This document shows positions 7,292 through 13,609 of a stretch of DNA of 13,609 bases, piece after piece. The notes beneath the pieces were generated by a model, which ran no database searches, was not told the DNA's origin, and saw only the letters and a program-made list of their open reading frames with translations. Source of the stretch: Candidatus Omnitrophota bacterium (GTDB taxonomy: Bacteria > Omnitrophota > Omnitrophia > Omnitrophales > Aquincolibacteriaceae); NCBI GenBank assembly GCA_023819025.1, contig JAMWDC010000017.1, positions 1 to 13,609 of the forward strand, written 5' to 3'. A program made the translations under genes and the position numbers. Each line of letters starts with the position of its first letter. The stretch's first letter is position 1.

Positions 7292-7327
7292 GATCAGAAC
7301 CTCGAAAAGGTTATGATCCGCACAGTA

Positions 7328-8401
7328 TCAATCCAACGTCAAACGGCGGATGAAGGCATCCTGGAAAGATTTTGATATTTGATTTTTTCGGAACTTCTCA
7401 AGTTCATCCTGGGCCTGGCTATAATCCTTGAAATTTCCCGTGAATACCGAATAGTAGGTCTTCCCGCTTGGGCTTTTTAAAGACCGGACAAAGGCAGAAA
7501 AACCAACCTCCCCAAATTTTTTGATCAATCGCTCGGCATCGCTTTCCACCGCAAATGTCGCTACCTGAATGACATAGTATTTCCCCTGTTTGGGCGAGCG
7601 CGTTGGAGGCGTCGATTTACGGTCGAATGAGGCCTCGGTCATTTTTTCTTCCGTCAAGGGAGGGATAATGAGAACATTTTGCGTTTCGATAACACGGGGC
7701 GATTCGAGGGGGCTCTCTGCTTCTTGAATTACGGGGCCTTGAGGGGATGTTATGGGCGACAAGGGTAAACGCTTCCTCGGCATTTTCATTGCCTGTTCCC
7801 GCTGGACGTTGAGGACATGAATCCCCCAAAATAGAACAAAAAGAAAAGCAAACCCACCAGCCCAGTAGGCAAGTCGTTTTGATTTAAAAACATAAAACCC
7901 GAGGGTCTCCAACATAGCCAGAAGAGCACGCAGACAAGACCGAACAATCACGGCCAACACTGTACGGAGAGAAGTCCAACTGGATTTTCGCACAGATGGG
8001 GTCGTGGGGCGGGACAAAACTGGGGCGGGCTCTTTTTTCTTGGATTCTTCATACCAGCCAAGCCGTTTGGCCTTCTCAATGACTTCAACTTCCTCATCAG
8101 CCCATTCGGTTACACGCGCTAAGCGTTCTTGTTCCTTTTTCTTCTCGCGCTCCTTCAAATCATTCGTACTCACTTCGGACTGAATTTTTGTTGTATCCAA
8201 AGATTTTGTGGATTGAATGGACTCACCTGAAGGGGGCAACGGCTCTTTACCTTTGGGAACAATTTTGAAATCGGAATCACCGGTTGGAGGCGAATCATGA
8301 GGTTTATCCGTGAAGTCTCCATACAGTCTATCTTGGATTTCTTTTTCCGTAAGGGCCCGAAAACCTTCTTTTCGTTTTTGTTTATTACCAAATAATCCCA
8401 T
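7328..8401 (-). CDS. SPOR-domain inner-membrane protein with long cytoplasmic N-terminal region
   Basis: 357 residues with one clear membrane helix at about 177-195 (LAYWAGGFAFLFVLFWGIHVL). The N-terminal 170 residues would be cytoplasmic: a charged, Lys/Glu-rich, partly coiled-coil stretch (about 80-120) containing EKAKRLGWYEE, and a hydrophobic stretch at 145-170 that may lie on the membrane. A Pro-rich periplasmic linker leads to a C-terminal SPOR domain (about 274-352: KYYVIQVATFAVESDAERL, then YYSVFTGNF). SPOR domains bind peptidoglycan lacking stem peptides, typically at division septa. The SPOR domain and topology are well supported; a role in cell division is family inference. The unusually large cytoplasmic part could carry a signalling contact, and the PilZ and yajQ genes directly downstream make that worth testing. 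Confidence 0.85.
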   Translation of the reverse strand: MGLFGNKQKRKEGFRALTEKEIQDRLYGDFTDKPHDSPPTGDSDFKIVPKGKEPLPPSGESIQSTKSLDTTKIQSEVSTNDLKEREKKKEQERLARVTEWADEEVEVIEKAKRLGWYEESKKKEPAPVLSRPTTPSVRKSSWTSLRTVLAVIVRSCLRALLAMLETLGFYVFKSKRLAYWAGGFAFLFVLFWGIHVLNVQREQAMKMPRKRLPLSPITSPQGPVIQEAESPLESPRVIETQNVLIIPPLTEEKMTEASFDRKSTPPTRSPKQGKYYVIQVATFAVESDAERLIKKFGEVGFSAFVRSLKSPSGKTYYSVFTGNFKDYSQAQDELEKFRKNQISKSFQDAFIRRLTLD

Positions 8402-8454
8402 CGATCATCCGTCCTAACGATTAAAACTCAACTGGAAATCAAGCCCTGAATAGG

Positions 8455-8937
8455 CTAGGCATTCTTTTTAGCCCAAGCCGCTATCGAGAGCGAGAATTTA
8501 AGGAGTTCGAACGAACCCAACTGTAATTTCGCACGAGGCGAGAATCCACACTTTCTACAAAGCTGAATGGCACCTTCCATGCGGGAAGTTGTTCTAAAAA
8601 CAACCTCGCCATACCCCACTTCAGAACAGAACTGAAGGGCACGGTCAATCAATCTCATGCCGATCCGCTGATTTCGGTAAGGGGTGTCCACAAACAAACG
8701 CCGCAAGAGGGCCACCCGGTCGTCTTCTTTTTTAATGGCGACGGTTCCGACCACTCGATCTCCATCCACCGCAACAAAGAATGCTTCACTGATTCCCCCG
8801 TAAGTCTTACTGACATCGTCCAAGTCATCCGTGGGATAGGCCGCCATATCTTCACGAAACTCCTGATTCATGATTTTAACAACCAAATCCTTGACAGCTT
8901 TCTGATCTTCTTCGGCGAACCGACGAATGGCAATCAT
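8455..8937 (-). CDS. GNAT family N-acetyltransferase
   Basis: 160 residues with the order of motifs of the GCN5-related acetyltransferase fold: AFFVAVDGDRVVGTVAIKKED (strands 2-4, residues 52-72), then motif A at LLRRLFVDTPYRNQRIGMRLI (77-97), where RNQRIG forms the acetyl-CoA pyrophosphate loop, and motif B around AIQLCRKCGF (123-132). The CoA-binding loop is intact; the acceptor substrate cannot be read from sequence. The ATG at 8937 has no evident ribosome site, and an in-frame stop lies 30 nt upstream, so translation may be coupled to the small basic protein gene ending 33 nt before. The larger SPOR gene starts 53 nt after its stop. Confidence 0.9.
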   Translation of the reverse strand: MIAIRRFAEEDQKAVKDLVVKIMNQEFREDMAAYPTDDLDDVSKTYGGISEAFFVAVDGDRVVGTVAIKKEDDRVALLRRLFVDTPYRNQRIGMRLIDRALQFCSEVGYGEVVFRTTSRMEGAIQLCRKCGFSPRAKLQLGSFELLKFSLSIAAWAKKNA

Positions 8938-8970
8938 GGAATTTTTAAAACGAATGGATTTTGGTTACGC

Positions 8971-9264
8971 CTATTTTTTTGTTTTTGTTTTTGTTTTTGT
9001 TTCTTTGGCAGCCGGCGCTTCCTTTGGAGCAGACGCCGCCGTTGCTGGAGCTGCGGCTACCGCTTCTTTACCTGCCTCGGCAGTGGCAGTTTGCGGCTTT
9101 TTAATCTTGATTTTGATCGATTTAACTTTTGGAAGCCCATACACCGATGATCGATCGTTCCATTTTTCCTGATCCTTAAGGATTTTGACACGTTCAAAAC
9201 GCTTAAAAACACTGCGGTGTTTAGTGCTGACTTCGTCAAATCGCAAACTCGGATGTTGAGACAT
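8971..9264 (-). CDS. Small basic protein (PVC-type family) with Lys/Ala-rich repeat tail
   Basis: 97 residues. The first 57 or so resemble a family I recall as 'small basic protein' (TIGR04137, Chlamydiae/Verrucomicrobia/Planctomycetes; name from memory): SQHPSLR near the N-terminus, then KHRSVFKRFERVKILK, a Trp (EKW), and YGLPKVKSIKIKIKK. Family members are short and very basic and are thought to be ribosome- or nucleic-acid-associated; the function is unproven. Here a tail of about 40 residues is added, first Ala-rich with Glu and Lys (61-87), then KETKTKTKTKK, encoded by a hexanucleotide repeat. The start has AGGG a few nt upstream and the conserved MSQHPS N-terminus. This gene is the best taxonomic marker in the window. 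Confidence 0.75.
   Translation of the reverse strand: MSQHPSLRFDEVSTKHRSVFKRFERVKILKDQEKWNDRSSVYGLPKVKSIKIKIKKPQTATAEAGKEAVAAAPATAASAPKEAPAAKETKTKTKTKK
8976..8999. repeat. Hexanucleotide microsatellite (TTTTTG)4 inside the small basic protein gene
   Basis: Four perfect copies of TTTTTG (CAAAAA on the minus strand), preceded by extra T residues, encode the alternating Lys-Thr end of the protein. The unit is a multiple of three, so copy-number slippage would change the number of Lys-Thr pairs without breaking the frame. Confidence 0.9.
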
Positions 9265-9398
9265 GTGCCCTACCCTTTTTGACCTTTCGAGAAGAAATAA
9301 AAGGAATCCCTCAGCCCTTATTGCTAATGCACTCCTCCCGTTCCCTGTCAGGATGATCCTGATGAAAATTCACGGATCAGTGACTCACGAATAAAATT

Positions 9399-10163
9399 CT
9401 AAGGAGCTTGGGACCGTAACCTCCGAATGCGCTCAACCGCCTCTCGAACCTTTTCTCCTTTGGGGTCGAGCTTGAGATACGCGACATAATGCTGTAATGC
9501 CAAGGCCGTATTATACTCATCTTCATAAAGTTTGGCTAGCTGAAAGTGGACATCCGGATAGTTCGGGTTCAGTTCGAGGGAACGCTTGAAACATTTCTTG
9601 GCCTGAACCCAATTCTTTTCTGCCAAGTACAGTCGCCCCAAATTATAATGCCCTAACGCATGCTCAGGATTCAGCGTGGTAGCCCGTTCCAGATGATGCC
9701 GCGCTAACTCCAGAGACCCCTTACACAAATAAGTATCACCCAGATTACATTCCGCTACCGCATTGTTGGGATCCAATTCCAAGGCTATCTGATATTCCTC
9801 GATGGCCTTGTCAAATCTTTTTTCTGCATAGAAGACATTGGCGAGGTTGATATGAAAGGCGGCGGTCTCTGGCTTAAGGCGTATGGCTTTTTTGAAATAA
9901 TCCGCGGCTTTATTGAAATTTTTTTGGACATAGTAAAGGTTGCCGCGATTACTATAAGCAATGGCAAGGGTTGGGTCGGCCGCAATCGCCTTCTCATAAT
10001 ACTGCGCGGCCTCTTCAGGTTTCCCCATGCTTTCCATTTGGAGTCCCTGATTATTATAAACAACGGCTTCCTGCCAATCGTCCAGGGCCGGATAAATGTC
10101 TGCCACCGCTGAAAAAAGACCAAGGGGGAAAAAAGTAATGAGAAGAAATTTTTTGAATATCAC
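9399..10163 (-). CDS. Secreted tetratricopeptide-repeat protein
   Basis: 254 residues. A signal peptide (Lys4-Lys5, then a hydrophobic core FLLITFFPLGLF) ends with A-V-A at 19-21, so cleavage after Ala21 is likely and the protein is periplasmic. Six consecutive 34-residue TPRs fill residues about 33-236 (for example AIAYSNRGNLYYVQKNFNKA and ALGHYNLGRLYLAEKNWVQA), ending in a basic helix. TPRs form a superhelix that binds protein partners; the partner is unknown. The start is GTG at 10163 with AGGA 7 nt upstream; the ATG at 10167 is out of frame. It follows the smaller SPOR gene after a 56-nt gap containing a possible terminator. The neighbouring cell-wall-binding SPOR gene suggests an envelope assembly role (inference). 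Confidence 0.9.
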   Translation of the reverse strand: MIFKKFLLITFFPLGLFSAVADIYPALDDWQEAVVYNNQGLQMESMGKPEEAAQYYEKAIAADPTLAIAYSNRGNLYYVQKNFNKAADYFKKAIRLKPETAAFHINLANVFYAEKRFDKAIEEYQIALELDPNNAVAECNLGDTYLCKGSLELARHHLERATTLNPEHALGHYNLGRLYLAEKNWVQAKKCFKRSLELNPNYPDVHFQLAKLYEDEYNTALALQHYVAYLKLDPKGEKVREAVERIRRLRSQAP

Positions 10164-10177
10164 GCATTCATCCTACC

Positions 10178-10205
10178 AAAAAAGAATCATGATCGCAAAT
10201 CATGA
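10178..10205 (-). terminator. Terminator-like hairpin between the smaller SPOR gene and the TPR gene
   Basis: On the minus strand TCATGAT-TTGCG-ATCATGA forms a perfect seven-pair stem with a five-base loop (10187-10205), followed directly by TTCTTTTTT. The stem is A/T-rich, so termination would be partial. It lies just before the ribosome site of the TPR gene and could attenuate read-through. Confidence 0.4.
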
Positions 10206-10221
10206 AAGTGTCATGAAAGTT
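10200..10221. repeat. Tandem 11-bp repeat TCATGAAAGTG/TCATGAAAGTT
   Basis: Two back-to-back copies differing only in the last base overlap the stop codon of the smaller SPOR gene. With the hairpin arm at 10187-10192 there are three TCATGA palindromes in 30 bp. They may be a small binding-site array or simply part of the terminator. Confidence 0.6.
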
Positions 10222-10873
10222 AAATCGGAGTGGTCGGCGTAAGCCGGACATAGGCATCCGGCGGGGCAAGACCCGAAGATTTTAATTCTCGCAAAACTTT
10301 TGCGGCCTTTTCCCGGCTATCGAACGTATCCACACACACTTGCAGGTACCTCCCGCTGGGAATGACAAACCCACCGTATCCCTTTTGTCCCAGTTTAAGA
10401 ATCTGTTCCTCAGCCTGTTTGTGTGACGTGTAAGTAACTACCTGGATCGTATATCGTTTGCCGGAAACTTTGGATAATTCGGCAGCCATTGTATCCATTC
10501 TTCCATTAAGACCCACATTGTCTTCGAGGATGGTCACTCGCGGAGGGGCGAGCACGGCTTTCGGAATCGATGGGGAAGCCGATACAGACGCGGGTGGTTG
10601 CTGAACTTCTCGGGCTTTCAAAATCTTTTGCGTGAGATCGGAGACAATCCGCTCCCGCATTTGACGTTCGGCCGCCAGTTCAGCGAGGGCAAACCTTTTC
10701 CCTTTTTCCACACCGATCGAAAACACAAGCACATAAAGAATCACCAAGGCAATGATGCCGACCATGATCTGGTCCAGCCTTAATGAAACTCGTGTCTGCT
10801 CAAGAAACGCAAACTTTTGGATTGAATGGGATGATAGGGATTGCGAGGGAACTTCAAACAAATCGCCTTGCAT
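10220..10873 (-). CDS. SPOR-domain membrane protein (short)
   Basis: 217 residues: a short cytoplasmic N-terminus, a single membrane helix at about 36-54 (IMVGIIALVILYVLVFSIGV), a charged helix (60-90, AELAAERQMRERIVSDLTQK), a Pro/Ser-rich linker and a C-terminal SPOR domain (about 138-211: KRYTIQVVTYTSHKQAEEQI, then YLQVCVDTFDSREKA). This bitopic architecture matches cell-division SPOR proteins that bind denuded septal glycan. It is not a close copy of the larger SPOR protein at 7328-8401, which has a far longer cytoplasmic part. GGAGG lies 9 nt before the ATG and a promoter candidate stands about 30-50 nt upstream, so it probably heads the transcription unit continuing through the TPR gene. 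Confidence 0.88.
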   Translation of the reverse strand: MQGDLFEVPSQSLSSHSIQKFAFLEQTRVSLRLDQIMVGIIALVILYVLVFSIGVEKGKRFALAELAAERQMRERIVSDLTQKILKAREVQQPPASVSASPSIPKAVLAPPRVTILEDNVGLNGRMDTMAAELSKVSGKRYTIQVVTYTSHKQAEEQILKLGQKGYGGFVIPSGRYLQVCVDTFDSREKAAKVLRELKSSGLAPPDAYVRLTPTTPI

Positions 10874-10899
10874 ACAAAGGGGCCTCCGTGCCTGTCAAA

Positions 10900-10929
10900 A
10901 TCTTAAGATCCAAACACCGTTGTCGTCAA
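10900..10929 (-). promoter_or_regulatory. Candidate promoter of the smaller SPOR gene
   Basis: On the minus strand TTGACG (10924-10929), 18 nt, then TAAGAT (10900-10905). The -35 matches five of six bases and the -10 four of six. Transcription would begin near 10893, about 20 nt before the ATG, leaving just the GGAGG ribosome site in the leader. Confidence 0.4.
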
Positions 10930-10944
10930 TACCACCGAAACTTA

Positions 10945-10964
10945 GAAGGCCGTATCCGGCCCTC
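10945..10964 (-). terminator. GC-rich hairpin at the 3' end of the lepA-lepB-GH1 operon
   Basis: The minus-strand transcript can pair GAGGGCCG with CGGCCTTC around a GATA loop, an eight-pair stem with one G-U pair, overlapping the glycoside hydrolase stop codon. The downstream sequence (TAAGTTTCGG) has only a short U-run, so it may be an mRNA 3' end or a weak terminator. A new promoter follows, which supports a transcript boundary here. Confidence 0.35.
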
Positions 10965-12249
10965 ATTCGGTGCATATTAATTTACGGCAGCTTTCGGCCA
11001 AGACCTGAGAGCTCGGTCGGGGTCTTCTTTCCTGACTTCGGTAATCCACTTCAACAATGCCGAATCGCGGACCAAATCCGTGGGCCCATTCAAAATTATC
11101 CAAAAGCGACCAGTAAAAATACCCGAAAATCGGCACCCCGTCTTTTCTCAAACACCCGAGTACATCCACATGATCCCGGATAAATCGGGCGCGCTGCTCA
11201 TCGTCCGGAGTACAGATACCATTCTCACTGACCATAATCGGCAGACGGAACCGGCGAAGCCTTTGAATCAGATCACGGAGCCCTTCAGGGTAAATATTCC
11301 ACCCGAGGGCATTGCGTTCCCCAATTTTCTCCGGATGATGATCCTTGGAACAGATCTCGCCCATCGAAGGCTTCGCGAACAAACCGCGGAAACGGATAAA
11401 ATCTTGAGAGTAATAATTCACCGCAAGATAATCGAGCGCACGAGGTTGGAAAAGATATTCACAAAAAATACCCGGATAAAAAAGAAAGCTTCCAATTGCG
11501 GCCTCGATAAAAATTTCATTGACAAACCGACTCGTCCACGCGGCGGTCCACCGGTCGAACAGGGAGTGGGATCGGCATGGGGAGAAATAGACCATGTAAT
11601 TGGCAAACGAAACCCAGACCGGCTTTTTCAAAACGGTCTCATAATAATCATGGATGATGCGGTAAGCGTGTTTATGTGCCTTCACGAGAAACCGGATTAC
11701 CTTCAACGAATCTTTGTAACAACGACGGCCCGGTGGCCAAAGTCCGGCATAAAAGGAATAATAAACATAAATCAACGGCTCATTGATTGTAATCCAGAAC
11801 CGGACGTACTTCCCATAAGCCCGAACCACACGCTCCACATAACGGTTGAATGCGTCCACGCACGAAGGCTCGAGCCATCCGCCCTTTTCGCTGAACCAGC
11901 GAGGATTGGTAAAATGGTGAAGAGTTACGACAGGTTCGATACGACGGCGGGACAATTCTTGAAAAACTTCTTCATAGTGGCGAAAGGCCTCGTCATTCCA
12001 GTGATTCTCTTCCGGTTCGAAACGGCTCCATTCGAGGCTGAACCGATGGGCATTCTGGCCCAGGCTGGAAATCAAGCCGATATCTTCACGAAAGAGCCGG
12101 TAATGATCGCACGCAACACCTGAGGGTTCTTTGAGTTTGCCTTGCTGTTCCCAATCCCACCAGTCATTAGCCCGATTATTGCCTTCCACCTGATGGGCGC
12201 TTGTGGCTGTTCCCCACAAAAATTGGGATCCGACCCCGGCCTGCTCCAT
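10963..12249 (-). CDS. Family 1 glycoside hydrolase (beta-glucosidase-like)
   Basis: 428 residues, slightly shorter than the usual 440-460. The TIM-barrel signatures of GH1 are present: FLWGTATSAHQVEG at the start, RFSLEWSRFEP, TLHHFTNPRW, the acid/base Glu157 in TINEP, the nucleophile Glu342 in VSENG, and GYFYWSLLDNFEWAHGFGPRFG. Both catalytic glutamates are intact, so a retaining beta-glycosidase is expected; the sugar specificity is not readable. No signal peptide is visible, so it is cytoplasmic. The frame extends upstream to 12432, but that part overlaps lepB; ATG 12249, 10 nt after the lepB stop, places the GH1 N-terminal motif correctly. The ribosome site there is poor (GAGCGG), so translational coupling with lepB is likely. 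The final sugar-binding region reads RRPRPSSQVLAE, a usual GH1 ending. Confidence 0.95.
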   Translation of the reverse strand: MEQAGVGSQFLWGTATSAHQVEGNNRANDWWDWEQQGKLKEPSGVACDHYRLFREDIGLISSLGQNAHRFSLEWSRFEPEENHWNDEAFRHYEEVFQELSRRRIEPVVTLHHFTNPRWFSEKGGWLEPSCVDAFNRYVERVVRAYGKYVRFWITINEPLIYVYYSFYAGLWPPGRRCYKDSLKVIRFLVKAHKHAYRIIHDYYETVLKKPVWVSFANYMVYFSPCRSHSLFDRWTAAWTSRFVNEIFIEAAIGSFLFYPGIFCEYLFQPRALDYLAVNYYSQDFIRFRGLFAKPSMGEICSKDHHPEKIGERNALGWNIYPEGLRDLIQRLRRFRLPIMVSENGICTPDDEQRARFIRDHVDVLGCLRKDGVPIFGYFYWSLLDNFEWAHGFGPRFGIVEVDYRSQERRPRPSSQVLAESCRKLICTE

Positions 12250-12259
12250 AATCGCCGCT

Positions 12260-12979
12260 CTATTTGACAAGTTTGATCCGGTTTGGGGGCCACCAGATGA
12301 AAACCGCCTTTCCGATGAGATCCTTTTTGGGAACAAATCCCCAATGCCGGCTGTCCGATGACTGATCCGAATTATCCCCCAAAACGAAATAAGAATCCGC
12401 CGGGACCTTGATCCGTTGGCCCTTTTTCGCATAATCCCAGTCTTCGCGGTTGTAATAGTAGTGATCCGAAAACGGCGGATCCTCCATGACTCGGCCGTTG
12501 AGAATCAACCGGCCGCCCCGGATTTCAATCTCATCGCCGGGCAGACCTGCCAATCGCTTCACAAAATCTTTTTTTCGATCGAGGGGATATTTAAAAACCA
12601 CGATATCTCCGGGATTCGGCGGATGGAAACGGTATGAAATTTTGTCCACAAAGATACGATCCCCAACCAAAAAGGTGGGTATCATGGAGCCGGTCGGAAT
12701 TTTATACGGCCCTAAAATAAATGTGCGGATGATCGTTGCTAAAATCAACGCAATCAGGAAAGGTTCCCCCCACTCTTTCCACTGGACATACAGCCAGTCC
12801 TTGGGTTGCCGGCGAAAAAAACTCCAGTCCCCCAAGATCTTCCTCAGAAAAAAAATAAGGTAGGCGAGATTGGCCAAGACCAACAGGGTAAGGAAGGAAG
12901 ACCATACGTGTTGAACGATCAACGTCTTGATGATCAGATAACCGATACCCAATTCGACGGCAAGGGTCACCAGCAACAT
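12260..12979 (-). CDS. lepB: Signal peptidase I
   Basis: 239 residues. It cleaves signal peptides from secreted proteins on the outer face of the inner membrane. Two hydrophobic segments (about 1-46, possibly as two helices, and 72-90) anchor it. The catalytic Ser98 lies in IPTGSMIPTFLVGD and the general-base Lys141 in KKDFVKRLAGLPGDEI. Domain E (GDNSDQSSDSRHWGFV, 201-216) and the C-terminal FIWWPP complete the S26 family pattern. The ATG immediately follows the lepA stop (TAAATG), with GAGGGTGAG inside the end of lepA as ribosome site. lepA-lepB order is the widely conserved arrangement. The next gene starts 10 nt downstream, so all three form one transcription unit. Confidence 0.97.
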   Translation of the reverse strand: MLLVTLAVELGIGYLIIKTLIVQHVWSSFLTLLVLANLAYLIFFLRKILGDWSFFRRQPKDWLYVQWKEWGEPFLIALILATIIRTFILGPYKIPTGSMIPTFLVGDRIFVDKISYRFHPPNPGDIVVFKYPLDRKKDFVKRLAGLPGDEIEIRGGRLILNGRVMEDPPFSDHYYYNREDWDYAKKGQRIKVPADSYFVLGDNSDQSSDSRHWGFVPKKDLIGKAVFIWWPPNRIKLVK

Positions 12980-13609
12980 TTAGCTCACCCTCAGGATTGA
13001 AATAAATGCCTCTTGGGGTAGATCCACTTTACCGATCCTTTTCATTTTCTTCTTGCCCTCTTTCTGTTTTTCCCACAATTTCCGTTTCCGCGTAATATCG
13101 CCGCCATAACATTTGGCGGTTACATTCTTTCTCAAGGGACTGATGGACTCCCGGGCAATAATCTTGCTTCCCACTGCGGCTTGAATCACCACTTCAAAAA
13201 GCTGACGCGGAATTACCTCCTTCAGTTTCTCAACCAAGGCCTTGCCCCGGTAATAGGCCTTTTCGCGGAATACAATGCTCGAAAGCGCATCCACCGGAGT
13301 CCCGTTGATCAAGATATCCAGTTTGACAAGATCGGAAGGCTTGTGCCCGATAAAGTCATAATTCAGGGAGCCGTATCCCGACGTCAACGACTTCAACTTG
13401 TCATAAAAATCCATCACGACTTCAGCAAAAGGTAATTCATAATGCAGGATCACGCGGGTCGGATCAAGATATTCCGTGCTTTTGTAAATCCCCCTCCTTT
13501 CCTGGCAAAGCTGCATGATCACGCCTAGATAGGTTGTCGGAAACATCAGACTCGCGCGAATGTATGGCTCTTCGATGCGTTCAATCGTCTGGGACGACGG
13601 AAGCTTTGT
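12980..13609 (-). CDS. lepA: Elongation factor 4 (LepA), C-terminal part
   Basis: The gene enters from the right edge; the visible 209 codons are the C-terminal third or so. LepA is a ribosome-associated GTPase that back-translocates or remodels stalled ribosomes. Readable family hallmarks include [13 protein letters not shown] at the edge (EF-G domain V-like region), [23 protein letters not shown], the LepA-specific C-terminal domain with [20 protein letters not shown], and the end IPQEAF-like [11 protein letters not shown]. The GTPase domain lies outside the window. The frame is open from the right edge with no break, so the real start is upstream. It heads the visible part of the lepA-lepB-glycoside hydrolase operon. 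Confidence 0.98.
   Translation of the reverse strand, partial: TKLPSSQTIERIEEPYIRASLMFPTTYLGVIMQLCQERRGIYKSTEYLDPTRVILHYELPFAEVVMDFYDKLKSLTSGYGSLNYDFIGHKPSDLVKLDILINGTPVDALSSIVFREKAYYRGKALVEKLKEVIPRQLFEVVIQAAVGSKIIARESISPLRKNVTAKCYGGDITRKRKLWEKQKEGKKKMKRIGKVDLPQEAFISILRVS

Noticed and set aside
9348..9362. Inverted repeat TCAGGA-TGA-TCCTGA between the TPR and small basic protein genes
   Set aside because: Six-pair stem but no U-tract on either strand; insufficient for a terminator call, and chance occurrence is possible.
11080..12123. Plus-strand open frame of 347 codons
   Set aside because: It lies wholly antisense to the GH1 gene, whose catalytic motifs are intact, and its translation shows no recognisable domain.
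12250..12432. N-terminal extension of the GH1 frame by 61 residues
   Set aside because: It overlaps the lepB coding end in another frame, and the extra residues are unlike a GH1 N-terminus.

Overview
The window is a densely packed bacterial chromosome segment in which every supportable gene lies on the minus strand, so it is read here from the right edge (upstream) to the left edge (downstream). It shows no transposase, integrase, tRNA, rRNA or CRISPR array, and looks like ordinary core genome of moderate GC. The best taxonomic clue is a 97-residue Lys-rich protein at 8971-9264. It resembles the 'small basic protein' family I recall from Chlamydiae, Verrucomicrobia, Planctomycetes and relatives. 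I therefore favour a PVC-superphylum or Omnitrophota-like bacterium, with modest confidence. Two SPOR proteins, a PilZ/YajQ set and a signal peptidase point to an envelope-bearing Gram-negative-type cell that uses cyclic di-GMP.

Right part (13609-10963): the 3' two-thirds of lepA (elongation factor 4) abuts lepB (signal peptidase I; junction TAAATG). A family-1 glycoside hydrolase starts 10 nt after the lepB stop. This is a compact operon whose upstream end lies outside the window.

Middle (10873-6408): a likely promoter precedes a short membrane-anchored SPOR protein. A weak terminator-like hairpin follows, then a secreted six-TPR protein, the small basic protein, a GNAT acetyltransferase, a larger SPOR protein with a long cytoplasmic region, a PilZ protein and yajQ. 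From the GNAT gene on, intergenic gaps are about 5-55 nt. A hairpin with a U-rich tail follows yajQ.

Left-middle (6322-3960): a second PilZ gene has its own sigma-70-type promoter, whose -35 element is half of a perfect 12-bp palindrome, followed by a leader of roughly 130 nt. Then come a 317-nt gap and glycerol kinase (glpK).

Left (3781-1): a cyclic-nucleotide-binding/patatin phospholipase with a ParA/MinD-like but P-loop-less central domain; then an unrecognised membrane-anchored coiled-coil protein with a strong promoter; then the N-terminal part of a long-chain acyl-CoA synthetase running off the left edge. Glycerol kinase, patatin lipase and acyl-CoA synthetase would together suit phospholipid breakdown and re-use (glycerol to glycerol-3-phosphate, fatty acid to acyl-CoA). 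That link is inferred from adjacency only.

Nothing here is clearly a new defence or mobile system. The most worthwhile leads are the three-domain patatin protein, the PilZ-YajQ-PilZ cluster with its palindromic promoter, and the hexanucleotide-repeat tail of the small basic protein.
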